From NCBI GenBank assembly GCA_019637195.1, contig JAHBWA010000039.1, forward strand, positions 1 to 64,000: 64,000 nt of DNA, written 5' to 3'. The DNA comes from Labilithrix sp. Its GTDB lineage: Bacteria > Myxococcota_A > Polyangia > Polyangiales > Polyangiaceae. The first letter of the stretch is position 1; each line of letters opens with the position of its first letter. Below are positions 25,191-33,589 of the stretch, one piece after another. Made by a program: the position numbers and the translations under genes. Below the pieces are notes generated by a model. The model saw nothing but the letters and a program-made list of their open reading frames with translations, did not search any database and was not told the DNA's origin.

Positions 25191-27590
25191 ATGGCAGAGA
25201 ACAAGGCGGGCGGGGGCGAGACGGGCGGCGACCTTCGGGCCGAACCCCCTATGGCGCGTGAGACCCCGGCGGGGAGGGCTTCGCGCCCGCCCATCGCAGC
25301 ACGTCGCGATCCGCGCGCGGATCCCGACGACGAGCCGATCTCCGAGCGGGTGGACGTGGTGACCGCCCCGCGCACCGGCGAGCGGCAGAGCTCGGTCGAC
25401 ACCTTGACGAACGCGGCGCTCACGCTCCGCCGCGAGCTGGCGAAGCTGCATCAACAGGCCGCGGCCGTCGAGCGCACCATCGAGGACCAGCGGCGCGAGC
25501 GGAGCGAGGCGTTCGAGCGCGTCGACGTCGCGAACCTGCGCGTGCAGGAGCTCGAGCAACGGCTGGAGCTCGCGGAGGACGAGAGCTCCAACCTGCGCCG
25601 CTTACGCGACGCGGCCCTCGCGGATCTCCAGGCGGTGCGCGCCGAGCGAGACGACCTCGCGCGCGCCATCGAGAACGCGAAGTGCGCGGCCGACGACCTC
25701 GCCCGGGTGCGGGCCGAGAGCGAGGCGCTCCGGGAGGCGCGCGACGAAGCGCTCAAGGCCGCGGCGACGCACGAGGCGGAGCTCACGGAGATCCGCAAGC
25801 GCGAGCAGACCGACGCGCAGAGGGTGAGCGCCGGCGAGGCGGAGCTCCGCGCGCTGCAGGAGCGGCTCGAGCGCTCGAGCGCCGAGCTCTCGCAGGTGCG
25901 CGAGGAGGCCTCGCAGGGCAAGTCCGCAGCGGCGCGACTCCGTCAAGAGATCGCCGCGGCGGCGAAGACGCTCGCCGAGGTCGAGCGCGAACGAGAGGGC
26001 GCCAGGGACGACGTCGCGCGGCTCGAGAAGGCGCTCGGCGAGACTCAGGCCGCCGCGGAGAAGGTCGCGCCGCTCGAGGGCGATCTCGCCGCGGCGCGGA
26101 GCGAGGTCACCGAGGCGCGGGCCGAGATCGGCCGGCTCGAGCGCGAGCTCGAGTCGACCCGCCACGCGCGCGACGTCAGCCTCGAGCGCACGGCGATGGC
26201 CGAGCGCGAGCTCGAGGACGCGCGCAAGGACACCGTGCGTCTGCAGCGTGAGCTCGAGTCGGCGGTGGTGGCCGCCGCGGGCGCGAGCTCGCGCGCCCTC
26301 GCCGCGGAGCGGGCGCGCGCGTTCGTCGACGACGGCATGAAGCAGCTCCGCGACGAGGTGACGTCGGCGTTCGCGCGCTGGCGCTCGATGCCCCCCTCGT
26401 CCCCACCGCCAGCGAACGAGGGCTCGGTCGCGCCGCCGACGCGCGTCGTTTTGCCCAACGCGCCGGCGACGTCCGACGCGCCGCCGCTGACCAAGCGTGG
26501 CGGCGCAGGATCGACCTCGTTTCCGCCGCTCATGGCCGAGGCGCGACCGCTGAGCATGCCGGCGCCGTCGCCGCTGCCGACGCCCCCGCTCGACGACGAC
26601 TGGGCGGTCGACTCGAGCCCGGCCCCGGCGGCCGAGCCGCCGCTCCCCTCCCCGGCGCCCGTGCCGTCGGTCTCGAGCGAAGACGGGCCCGCCCGGATCG
26701 AGGCGACGACGCGCTCCGGCCCCCCGCCGCTGCCGGCGAGGCCGCCGCGGGTCACCCAACCGTCGTTTCCACCGGCGGTCTACCCGTCGATCCCGCCACC
26801 CGCGGGCGGGGCGCCCACGCTCCCGCCGCCGGCGATGCCGTCGGGGCGTCCGCCCGAGCCGTCGGCGGTCGTCCAGATCCTCTCGGAGGAGCGCGACGCG
26901 CTGATCGAGCGGCTCGCCGACGACGCGACCGCCGCCGAGGCCGCCACGAAGCTCCTCGAGCGCCCCGACTGGCTGCGAGGCCGCCCGCCGCTCGAGCTCC
27001 TGATGGCGCTCACCCACCTCGACTACGACGTCGAGGCTCCGGTGTTCGAGCTCGCGCGCACCTGGGATCGTGAGCCAATCTGCCGCGCGCTCATCGCCGC
27101 GCTCCGCGACGAGCCCGACGCCAAGCTGCGCGAGCACGGCGCGTGGCTCCTCAAGCACCTCGGCGCGCCGAGCGCGTGGCCGGCGCTCGCCGAGCTCGTG
27201 AGCAACGAGGCCGAGCCGCCGCCCGTGCGCCGTTGGTTGCTCGAGGCGATCGAGCGTCTCGTCGCGAGCCGAGGGCTCGGCTGGCGCGAGGTCGGCGACC
27301 TCGTCGCGCTGCTCGTGCGTCACCCGGACGCCACGCTGCGCGACGGCGTGATCGGCGTCGTCGCCGCGCTCGAGCGCTCCGACGACAAGCGCCGCGTGCT
27401 CCTCGAGATCTTGCGGTCCGACGACGACGAGATCGTGCTGGCGAGCGCCGTCCAAGCGCTCACGAGCGCGCTCCCGATCGAGCTCGACCCCACGGTCGCC
27501 GAACGGCTGCTCGGACACTCCAGCGCCCGGGTGCAGCGGAGCGTGGTCGAGCTCATCGAGCGCTCGAAGCGCGCCGCGTCCAAGGACTGA
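25191..27590 (+). CDS. Coiled-coil/HEAT-repeat protein, probable cytoplasmic scaffold
   Basis: 799 residues. Residues ~65-400 are a long parallel coiled coil with heptad Leu and many R-E-R-E / E-L-E runs. Residues 400-560 are a Pro/Ser-rich linker. Residues ~565-799 are helical pairs of HEAT type (ALIAALRDEPDAKLREHGAWLLKHLGAPSAWPALAELV, LLRHPDATLRDGVIGVVAALERSDD). No signal peptide or TM helix. The HEAT part resembles the C-terminal part of the kinase at 18288-20894 in style, so the two may belong to one signalling assembly, but that is inference. A TATGCT hexamer at 25116-25121 is a possible -10. Confidence 0.78.
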   Translation: MAENKAGGGETGGDLRAEPPMARETPAGRASRPPIAARRDPRADPDDEPISERVDVVTAPRTGERQSSVDTLTNAALTLRRELAKLHQQAAAVERTIEDQRRERSEAFERVDVANLRVQELEQRLELAEDESSNLRRLRDAALADLQAVRAERDDLARAIENAKCAADDLARVRAESEALREARDEALKAAATHEAELTEIRKREQTDAQRVSAGEAELRALQERLERSSAELSQVREEASQGKSAAARLRQEIAAAAKTLAEVEREREGARDDVARLEKALGETQAAAEKVAPLEGDLAAARSEVTEARAEIGRLERELESTRHARDVSLERTAMAERELEDARKDTVRLQRELESAVVAAAGASSRALAAERARAFVDDGMKQLRDEVTSAFARWRSMPPSSPPPANEGSVAPPTRVVLPNAPATSDAPPLTKRGGAGSTSFPPLMAEARPLSMPAPSPLPTPPLDDDWAVDSSPAPAAEPPLPSPAPVPSVSSEDGPARIEATTRSGPPPLPARPPRVTQPSFPPAVYPSIPPPAGGAPTLPPPAMPSGRPPEPSAVVQILSEERDALIERLADDATAAEAATKLLERPDWLRGRPPLELLMALTHLDYDVEAPVFELARTWDREPICRALIAALRDEPDAKLREHGAWLLKHLGAPSAWPALAELVSNEAEPPPVRRWLLEAIERLVASRGLGWREVGDLVALLVRHPDATLRDGVIGVVAALERSDDKRRVLLEILRSDDDEIVLASAVQALTSALPIELDPTVAERLLGHSSARVQRSVVELIERSKRAASKD

Positions 27591-27720
27591 ACCCCGGGCG
27601 CGACGCCGCACACCGCGGCCGCGACGCGCACGAACGCCACACCCGGAGCGGCCGCGCGCGGGCAGATCACGAAGATCCGCCGCTGCGGCGGCGGGCACGG
27701 CTCGTGGATGCTGCTCGAGC

Positions 27721-28167
27721 ATGAAGCGTATCCTCGTCGCCCTCGACTCCTCTCCTCGCGCGAAGGACGTGCTCGCCGCGGCGATCGACCTCGCGCGCCG
27801 CACGCAGTCGAAGTTGCGGCTCCTCCGCTGCGTCGGCCTCCCCCCCGAGCTCCCGGCCAACCTCTGGGCGCTGCCGCCCGCGCAAGTGACCGAGACGTTC
27901 CTCGCGAACGCGAAGCGCGAGATCGAGGACGCCGCCGCGGGCGTCCCGCCCGAGCTCTTGGACGGCGCGTACGCGCAGGTCGGCGTGGCCTGGGACGCGA
28001 TCTGCTCGGCCGCGCGCGAGCACGACGCCGACCTCATCGTCATCGGGTCCCACGGCTACGGCCTGCTCGACCGGCTGCTCGGAACGACGGCGGCCAAGGT
28101 CGTCAACCACGCCGACCGCTCCGTCCTGGTCGTCCGCTCGCCCGACTCGCCCGACGCCAGCGCGTGA
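27721..28167 (+). CDS. Universal stress protein (UspA family)
   Basis: 148 residues, a single Usp domain of typical length. It starts with the strand KRILVALDSSPRAKDVL, has DLIVIGSHGYG near residue 105, and the ATP-binding loop pattern G-x2-G-x9-G-(S/T) in GSHGYGLLDRLLGTTA, then the final strand SVLVVR. Members bind ATP or AMP and act in stress survival. It is convergent with the M50 protease gene, 10 bp apart, with no terminator visible. Confidence 0.93.
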   Translation: MKRILVALDSSPRAKDVLAAAIDLARRTQSKLRLLRCVGLPPELPANLWALPPAQVTETFLANAKREIEDAAAGVPPELLDGAYAQVGVAWDAICSAAREHDADLIVIGSHGYGLLDRLLGTTAAKVVNHADRSVLVVRSPDSPDASA

Positions 28168-28177
28168 GCGCACGCCG

Positions 28178-29386
28178 TCACGCGTGGCGGACGCGCGGCG
28201 CGGCCTCGCGGAGGATCTGGGTGCGCAGCTGGAGCCAGCGAGCGACGTCGCGCTCGTAGAGCATCCCGACGAGGCCCCCACGCTCGTCGAGCGCCGGGAG
28301 CTGGCCCACGCCCGTCGTGCCGAGCTTGCGGATCGCGGCCGACAGCGGCTCGCCCGGCGTCGTCACGACGAGGCGCGGGCGCGGCGTCATGACGTCGCGC
28401 ACCGTCTTCGCGCCCCAGTCGTCGGCGCGAAGCTTCCGGAGATCGTCGAGCGAGACGATGCCGACGAACACGCCGTCCTCGATGACGGGGTACGCGGGCT
28501 CGTCGTGGCGCAGGAACCAATCGTCGACGAGATCACGCACAGCCATGCCGGGAGCGACCCATGCGCCGTGGACGCGCATGAGGTGATCGACGTCCACGTT
28601 CGCGAGCGCGCGGTCGACCGCGGCGCCGCGCACGTGCGCGACGGCGACGCTCCGGAGGAAGAGCCCGATCAAGGCGAGCCAGAGGCCCGACATGAGCCCG
28701 GTGCCGAAGATCGGGACCCGCATGCCCAGCACCATCGCCAGGCCGAGCGCGACGAAGAGCCAGCCGACCGCCTGCCCCGCCCCTCCCGCGATGCGGGTCG
28801 CGCGATCGAGGCTGCCCGTCACCTTCCAGACGACCGCGCGCAGGACGCGGCCGCCGTCGAGCGGGAAGCCGGGGATCATGTTGAAGACCCCGACGATGAT
28901 GTTCACCGGGCCGAGCCAGACGAGCAGCGTCTCGATCGGCCCGAGCTGCGAGACGAGGGTCTCCGCCGAGCCGACGTCGGACGCCCGGAGGTTGATCAAG
29001 ATCGAGCTCGCGACGAGCATGCCCATGCCGAGGCCGATGCTCGCGATCGGCCCGACGATCGCGATGAGCAGCTCGGCGCGAGGCGTCGGCGGCTCGCGCT
29101 CGATGTTCGAGACGCCGCCGAAGAGATGGAGCGTGATGTCCCGCACCGGGATGCCGTAGGCCATCGCGACGACCGAGTGGGCGAGCTCGTGCACGAGCAC
29201 CGAGCCGAAGAAGAGGAGCGCCGCGGCGATCGCGACGAGGAGGCTCGTCCCGAAGGACCAGCTCGGGTGCCAGCTCGCGAAGAGCGAGGTGAGGCTCCAT
29301 GAGATGAGCACGAAGATGAAGAGCCAGCTCGGGTCGATGCGCAGCTCGATCCCGAACAGACGCCCGATGCGAAGTCCGTTGCCCAT
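28178..29386 (-). CDS. Site-2-protease (M50) family zinc metalloprotease with C-terminal CBS pair
   Basis: 402 residues. The N-terminus has hydrophobic segments around residues 15-55, with the zinc motif V-H-E-L-A-H at about residues 60-65, and the third zinc ligand in M-I-P-G-F-P-L-D-G-G-R near residue 175. About four to six membrane helices precede a cytoplasmic tail with two CBS motifs (residues ~270-395: VRDLVDDWFLRHDEPAYPVIEDGVFVGIV; VRDVMTPRPRLVVTTPGEPLSAAIRKLG). This is the group III M50/CBS architecture (SpoIVFB-like), in which the CBS pair binds adenine nucleotides and controls intramembrane cleavage of substrates. Start: ATG 29386. Confidence 0.92.
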   Translation of the reverse strand: MGNGLRIGRLFGIELRIDPSWLFIFVLISWSLTSLFASWHPSWSFGTSLLVAIAAALLFFGSVLVHELAHSVVAMAYGIPVRDITLHLFGGVSNIEREPPTPRAELLIAIVGPIASIGLGMGMLVASSILINLRASDVGSAETLVSQLGPIETLLVWLGPVNIIVGVFNMIPGFPLDGGRVLRAVVWKVTGSLDRATRIAGGAGQAVGWLFVALGLAMVLGMRVPIFGTGLMSGLWLALIGLFLRSVAVAHVRGAAVDRALANVDVDHLMRVHGAWVAPGMAVRDLVDDWFLRHDEPAYPVIEDGVFVGIVSLDDLRKLRADDWGAKTVRDVMTPRPRLVVTTPGEPLSAAIRKLGTTGVGQLPALDERGGLVGMLYERDVARWLQLRTQILREAAPRVRHA

Positions 29387-29688
29387 GATCGCGGTCGCGC
29401 ACGCCGTGTGCCACGGCGGGTCGAGCTCGACCGGAGCCGCTCACTACGAGGTGCGAACGAGGCGCAGAGGGGGCGCGCGCCGAGCACTCGCACGGCGTCG
29501 CTCCCCGCGACGGCCGCGCCTCGGCGGTGTGAAGATGCGCACGCGCTGTCGAACGCGCGACGCCGCGCGCGACGTCCTATCGAGGCGTTGCGTCGTGCCT
29601 CGACGTGGCACGCGTGCTGCACGTCCGTCGGGTGCCCGCCGTGGGAATCAACGCGGGTAGCTCGTTGTCTTCTCTGGGAGAGAACGCG
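29387..29688. promoter_or_regulatory. 302-bp divergent region holding a sigma-54-type promoter
   Basis: No ORF of coding character. The site at 29606-29621 reads TGGCACG-N4-CTGCA, one mismatch from the sigma-54 consensus with exact -24/-12 spacing. An inverted repeat CGAGGC-N10-GCCTCG at 29581-29602 ends 3 bp upstream of it. Confidence 0.5.
29606..29621 (+). promoter_or_regulatory. Candidate sigma-54 (RpoN) promoter
   Basis: TGGCACG then 4 nt then CTGCA. The invariant GG and GC are 10 bp apart as required. The predicted start is about 12 nt downstream (~29633), giving a ~55-nt leader to the ATG at 29689, with GGGAGAG as ribosome site. Confidence 0.6.
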
Positions 29689-29979
29689 ATGTCGACGCCG
29701 AACCGAATCGTTCTGACGGACGCGCAGGGAGCCGAGCTGTTCTCCGGCGGGAGCCTGCTCTCCGAGCCGCCCACGCTCCGCCGCCCCACGCTCCGCCGCG
29801 AAGAGACGGCGCGCGCCGCTCCGCCGGACGCGCACCTGGAACGCGAGGCGGAGGACGAGGCGCGACGCGAGGAGGAGGACGAGCCGATCCCGGAGACCCT
29901 GCGCAGCAGCGTCCTCGTGCGCGTCCGCGAGCCGGTGAGCCGACCCATCGTGATCGAAGAGGACCACCGCGCCGCATGA
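29689..29979 (+). CDS. Small acidic hypothetical protein under a sigma-54-like promoter
   Basis: 96 residues from the ATG at 29689. No signal peptide, TM or Cys. The sequence has a short hydrophobic start (NRIVLTDAQGAELFSGGSLL), an Arg/Thr-rich segment (LRRPTLRREETARA), and then a strongly acidic middle (EREAEDEARREEEDEPIPE). Its C-terminal end reads LVRVREPVSRPIVIEED. The layout suggests an intrinsically disordered, maybe stress-induced protein; I do not recognise a family. It would require RpoN and an enhancer-binding protein if the promoter is right. Confidence 0.6.
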   Translation: MSTPNRIVLTDAQGAELFSGGSLLSEPPTLRRPTLRREETARAAPPDAHLEREAEDEARREEEDEPIPETLRSSVLVRVREPVSRPIVIEEDHRAA

Positions 29980-30042
29980 CGCCGGCGGCTCGCGAGCGAG
30001 GTCGCGCGCTGTCCCAGCAGGCGACCTAGCCCGAAACGTGCG

Positions 30043-30489
30043 ATGCTGGCCGCCGTGCTGGTCGACGACATCAAGAAGCAAATCACTGGGGCGATGAAGT
30101 CCGGCGACACGATCGCGCGCGACGTCCTGCGCTTGGCGCTCTCGGAGATCCAGACCGCCGAGGCACGGAGGAACGCGGCGGCGTCGGACGAGGACGCGAG
30201 CAACGCCGTCCGGAAGTTGATCAAGTCGAACGAGGAGACGCTCGCGCTCACGTCGGACGCCGACCGCGCGGCGACCCTGCGCCGCGAGGTCGAGGTGCTC
30301 GCCGCGCTCCTCCCGAAGCAGCTGTCGGTGGACGAGATCGTCGTCGCGCTCGGCCCGGTGCACGAGGCGATCAAGGCCGCGAAGGCCGACGGCCAGGCGA
30401 CCGGCGTAGCGATGAAGCACCTGAAGTCGACCGGCGCGGCCGTCTCCGGCAACGACGTCGGCGCGGCGGTGAAGAAGCTCCGCGGCTGA
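30043..30489 (+). CDS. yqeY: GatB/YqeY domain-containing protein
   Basis: 148 residues, full length for YqeY. It starts with LVDDIKKQITGAMKSGDTIARDVLRLALSEIQ (the usual K..MK..D..R...LR.L...I), has a long middle helix with LRREVEVLAALLPKQLSVDEI, and the C-terminal GQATGVAMKHLKS and AVSGNDVGAAVKKL. The family resembles the tRNA-binding tail domain of the GatB amidotransferase subunit; its cellular job is unclear. It sits alone, often found near dnaG/rpoD in other bacteria, which is not the case here. Confidence 0.9.
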   Translation: MLAAVLVDDIKKQITGAMKSGDTIARDVLRLALSEIQTAEARRNAAASDEDASNAVRKLIKSNEETLALTSDADRAATLRREVEVLAALLPKQLSVDEIVVALGPVHEAIKAAKADGQATGVAMKHLKSTGAAVSGNDVGAAVKKLRG

Positions 30490-30551
30490 GCCGGCACCGC
30501 GCGACACCGAGGGCGCGCGCCGACGACCGAGCGGAGGGGCCGCGCTCGGTT

Positions 30552-30920
30552 TCAGCAGGTCGCGTTCGGGTTCGGGAACGCGTCGGCGTCGTCCTCGTGC
30601 GGTCGCGTCGTGAGGCACGCGAAGTCCTTCTCCACGAGGATGCGGAGCGTCCTGCCCTGCCCGGCGTCTTGCGCGGCTTCGATGCCGACCGAGTCGCCGG
30701 TGGCCCACGCCCGCGCGATCTCCGCCGGGACGGCGACCTCGACGCGAGCGCCTGTCAGCCTCGCCGACAGCGTCGGCGCCCCGACGACGACGGCGTAGAC
30801 GAGCGCCGAGCCCGGCGCGAAGCCCGTCGACTCCTCGACGCTCCGCCCCTCGGCGAGGGCGGCGGCCTCGGCCTGGGTGAGCCGCAACCTGATGGAGTCG
30901 CCGCGGATCCGGAGCTTCAT
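30552..30920 (-). CDS. Conserved protein (DUF7009-like), overlapping mobA
   Basis: 122 residues starting MKLRIRGDSIRLRLTQAEAAAL. The start overlaps the mobA stop by 4 bp (ATGA), and AAAGGAGG lies just before it within mobA. It is beta-rich, ending in EKDFACLTTRPHEDDADAFPNPN with a single Cys near the end of the motif and one at the C-terminus. I recall this end motif from conserved proteins of unknown function (DUF7009-like), found in diverse bacteria. The coupling to mobA suggests a link to molybdenum cofactor handling; the function is unknown. Confidence 0.72.
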   Translation of the reverse strand: MKLRIRGDSIRLRLTQAEAAALAEGRSVEESTGFAPGSALVYAVVVGAPTLSARLTGARVEVAVPAEIARAWATGDSVGIEAAQDAGQGRTLRILVEKDFACLTTRPHEDDADAFPNPNATC

Positions 30921-31507
30921 CCTCCTTTGCTGTCACGACTCACGCCGGCGGGCAAGGTGTCCCAGTCGGCGAGCGTCGCTTCCTCCTCGGGCGCGAGCGC
31001 GAGAGCTCGAGCGCCGGCGGCGTCGAGCACGCGCTGGAGCCGGCGCTCCCCCTGCGCGGCGAGCGCGCGGGCGATCGGGAGGACCGCGGGGGCGTCGTAG
31101 CGCGCGAAGAGCGGCTCCCAGACGGCGCGGCCCTTCTCGGGCGCGTCCCGGCGCGGCGCGACGACGGGCGCGCTCGGCGCGGAGGCGAGCCGACGGACGA
31201 GCTCGCCGCGAAGGAACGGCATGTCGCACGCGACGGCGAGCGCCGCGGCGTCGCCCGCTCGCGCCAGCAGCGCGAGCAGCCCCGCGAGCGGCCCCTCGGC
31301 CGACGGATCGTCGGCGAGGAGCTCGAGACCGAGGTCCGCGTACGCCGGATGAGCTCCGACGAGGACGCATGTCGCCCCGGCGTCCTCGAGGATCCGGCGC
31401 GTCCGGAGCACGATGGGCTCGCCGTCGGGCGCGACCAACAGGCCCTTCGCGACGCCGCCCATCCGCGAAGCGCGACCGCCGACGAAGATGCCCGCGACAA
31501 GGTGCAT
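30917..31507 (-). CDS. mobA: Molybdenum cofactor guanylyltransferase MobA
   Basis: 196 residues from the ATG at 31507, chosen because it places the nucleotide loop GIFVGGRASRMGGVAKGLL close to the N-terminus; an in-frame start at 31537 would add 10 unhelpful residues. MobA links GMP from GTP to molybdopterin to form the MGD cofactor of DMSO-reductase-type enzymes such as formate dehydrogenase. Typical features are the G-G-x-x-x-R-M-G-x-x-K signature, P-L-A-G-L-L near residue 90, and ALAVACDMPFL near residue 105. It is divergent from fdhD, which inserts sulfur into the same cofactor, with 57 bp between start codons. Confidence 0.9.
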   Translation of the reverse strand: MHLVAGIFVGGRASRMGGVAKGLLVAPDGEPIVLRTRRILEDAGATCVLVGAHPAYADLGLELLADDPSAEGPLAGLLALLARAGDAAALAVACDMPFLRGELVRRLASAPSAPVVAPRRDAPEKGRAVWEPLFARYDAPAVLPIARALAAQGERRLQRVLDAAGARALALAPEEEATLADWDTLPAGVSRDSKGG

Positions 31508-31550
31508 GATGCAGGCGTCAGTGTAGCCGCCCTGCACGCGCGACGAGAGC

Positions 31551-31556
31551 TATACT
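31551..31556 (+). promoter_or_regulatory. -10-like hexamer TATACT of fdhD
   Basis: TATACT ends 7 nt before the fdhD ATG (31565), so the transcript would begin at or within a few nucleotides of the start codon. It lies within the 57-bp gap to mobA. Confidence 0.45.
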
Positions 31557-31564
31557 CACGGGCG

Positions 31565-32401
31565 ATGACGACGCGCGGCACTCGTCCGGTCGACGTCGTG
31601 CGCCTCGCCGCCGGCTCGCCTGCCGCGACCGCGCGCGAGGACGAGGTCGCGGTCGAGGAGCCGCTCGAGATCCGGATCTCCGGCGAGACGCTGGCCGTCA
31701 CGATGCGAACGCCGGGGAGCGATCGCGAGCTCGTGCTCGGGTTCCTCCTCGCCGAGGGTGTCATCACCGGCGCCGGCGACGTCTCGAGCGTCGTTCACTG
31801 CGGGCGCGCGACCGACGAGGGCCGCGAGAACACGATCGACGTGACCCTCGCGCCCGGCGTCCGGCCGCCGATCGACGACGAGACGGGCATGCTCGCGCGC
31901 CGGGGCACGCTCGTGACGAGCGCCTGCGGCGTGTGCGGCCGGCGCTCGATCGACGATCTGCTCGCGCGCGTCGCGCCGCTCCCCTCGGGGGGCCGCGTGG
32001 CCCGCGCGGTGATCGCCGGCGCGATCGAAGGCCTCCGCGAGCGCCAGCCGGTGTTCGCGCGGACCGGCGGCTGCCACGCCGCGTCGCTCGTCGGCTTCGA
32101 CGGCCGGCACGTCGCGACGTTCGAGGACGTCGGGCGGCACAACGCCGTCGACAAGGTCATCGGCTCGCGCGTCCTCGCCGGAGCGGCGCCGCTCGCGGGG
32201 CATCTGCTCGTCGTGAGCGGTCGGTCGAGCTTCGAGATCGTGCAGAAGGCGCTGGCCGCCGGGATCCCGCTGGTCGCCTCCGTCTCGGCCCCGTCCTCGC
32301 TCGCGGTCGACCTCGCGCGCCGCGCGAACGTCACGCTCGCCGGCTTCGTCCGCGAGGGATCGATGACGATCTACGCCGGCGCCGAGCGCGTCCTCCCCTG
32401 A
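31565..32401 (+). CDS. fdhD: Formate dehydrogenase accessory sulfurtransferase FdhD
   Basis: 278 residues. FdhD moves sulfur from IscS to the Mo-bis-MGD cofactor before its insertion in formate dehydrogenase. The catalytic C-G-V-C-G (SACGVCGRRS) is at about residues 119-126 with both Cys intact. Other hallmarks are EEPLEIRI, D.ELVLGFLLAEG, RTGGCHAA, the cofactor-binding segment FEDVGRHNAVDKV, and SGRSSFEIVQKA. No formate dehydrogenase gene is in the window. The start ATG overlaps nothing. Confidence 0.95.
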   Translation: MTTRGTRPVDVVRLAAGSPAATAREDEVAVEEPLEIRISGETLAVTMRTPGSDRELVLGFLLAEGVITGAGDVSSVVHCGRATDEGRENTIDVTLAPGVRPPIDDETGMLARRGTLVTSACGVCGRRSIDDLLARVAPLPSGGRVARAVIAGAIEGLRERQPVFARTGGCHAASLVGFDGRHVATFEDVGRHNAVDKVIGSRVLAGAAPLAGHLLVVSGRSSFEIVQKALAAGIPLVASVSAPSSLAVDLARRANVTLAGFVREGSMTIYAGAERVLP

Positions 32402-32411
32402 GCGGACCGGC

Positions 32412-33524
32412 TCACGCCGCGACGGGCGTGCGGTAGCGCTCGGCGTCGAAGTCGGCGAACGTGCTGAACGAGAAGCGGTCGGGGTGGGCGGCGACGAACT
32501 CGAGGAACGGGCGGAGGCTCCGCTCGTTGTGGCTCGTGAAGGTCTTCGAGTGACCGATGAGCACGAACGGCAGCGGCGCGTCCGGGTGCCCGTAGCGCGC
32601 CTCGACGCGCCGGAGCCCCTCGATGAGCTGCTTGCCGGTGCACTGGTTGAAGTCGACCTTCCAGGGGTGCGGCCTCGCGAGCGCGCTCGCCAGCCCGCGC
32701 GCCCGGCCGACGAGCGAGCGCGGAGGACCGGCCGCGGGCGCCCCCGCCATCGGATCGGCCACGGCGTCCGGGTTCGGCAAGGGGTTCAGCCGCTGCGCGA
32801 TCACGCGGTAGACACGGTTGGCGGTCAAGAACACCCAGAGCGGCTGCTGCTCGGTGTAGATCGGGAACTCGAACAGCCGGCCCGCGGGGTCACGCCGACA
32901 GACGTCGTTCGGATCGATCGGCCACGGGACCAGATCGCTGTGCGCGCCCGTGTAGTCGAACTTCACGAGGTCGTCGTAGACGCCGTACTTCCAGACGGAC
33001 GTGTCGATCCGGAAGCCCTCCTCGATCAACGCGCGCACGATGTTCGGCGACGGCTGCATCGACCAGTTCGCCGCGCGGAACGCGAAGCACTCGTAGTCCG
33101 GCTTGGCGACGCGGCAGGTCTCCTCGAGCAGGCGCTTGCCGCGGCGGATCATCTCGCGGACGCGCTCGTACGGGAGGCTCGCGAGGTCGTACTCCGCGTA
33201 GTCTTGCTTCCAGTATCCCTTGGCCTCGTCCCAGGTCGCGTTGAAGTACGACGAGTGGATGTGGAGCTGGACGTCGTGGCCGGTCTTCACGGCTCGCTGC
33301 ATCTGCCGGGCGATGCCGCCCCAGTGGAAGCGGTCGTCCCCCGTCGTCTCCGCGTACTCCTTGAACTTCAGGATCTCGCCGACGTCCGCCATGATCGTGA
33401 GCTTGCCGCCGTAGCGGTCGAGCTGGTCCAGCATGCGGGTCGTCGGATCGACCACGAGGTCCCTGGGTGACCCCATCCCGCTGCCGTGGATCTCGTAGTC
33501 CGAGGTGAAGAGCACCTTGTACAT
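32412..33524 (-). CDS. NodB-like polysaccharide-deacetylase-fold protein
   Basis: 370 residues from the ATG at 33524 (YKVLFTSDYE). It has the layout of the NodB homology fold: T-S-D-Y-E near the N-terminus in place of the usual TxDDG, then DVQLHIHSSYFN near residue 92 as the metal-binding H-x-H, FAFRAANWSMQPSPNIVRALIEEGFRIDTSVW for the R-active-site-lid region, and LIGHSKTF near residue 325 as the final catalytic His segment. It may remove acetyl groups from a surface glycan, or be a non-enzymatic relative. It lacks a signal peptide. Divergent from the bpt gene. Confidence 0.68.
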   Translation of the reverse strand: MYKVLFTSDYEIHGSGMGSPRDLVVDPTTRMLDQLDRYGGKLTIMADVGEILKFKEYAETTGDDRFHWGGIARQMQRAVKTGHDVQLHIHSSYFNATWDEAKGYWKQDYAEYDLASLPYERVREMIRRGKRLLEETCRVAKPDYECFAFRAANWSMQPSPNIVRALIEEGFRIDTSVWKYGVYDDLVKFDYTGAHSDLVPWPIDPNDVCRRDPAGRLFEFPIYTEQQPLWVFLTANRVYRVIAQRLNPLPNPDAVADPMAGAPAAGPPRSLVGRARGLASALARPHPWKVDFNQCTGKQLIEGLRRVEARYGHPDAPLPFVLIGHSKTFTSHNERSLRPFLEFVAAHPDRFSFSTFADFDAERYRTPVAA

Positions 33525-33589
33525 GGATGGCCTTCGAGCGTACGCCACGGGGGGCCGAGCGTCACCTCGCGCTTGCAGCGGCGGCGGCG

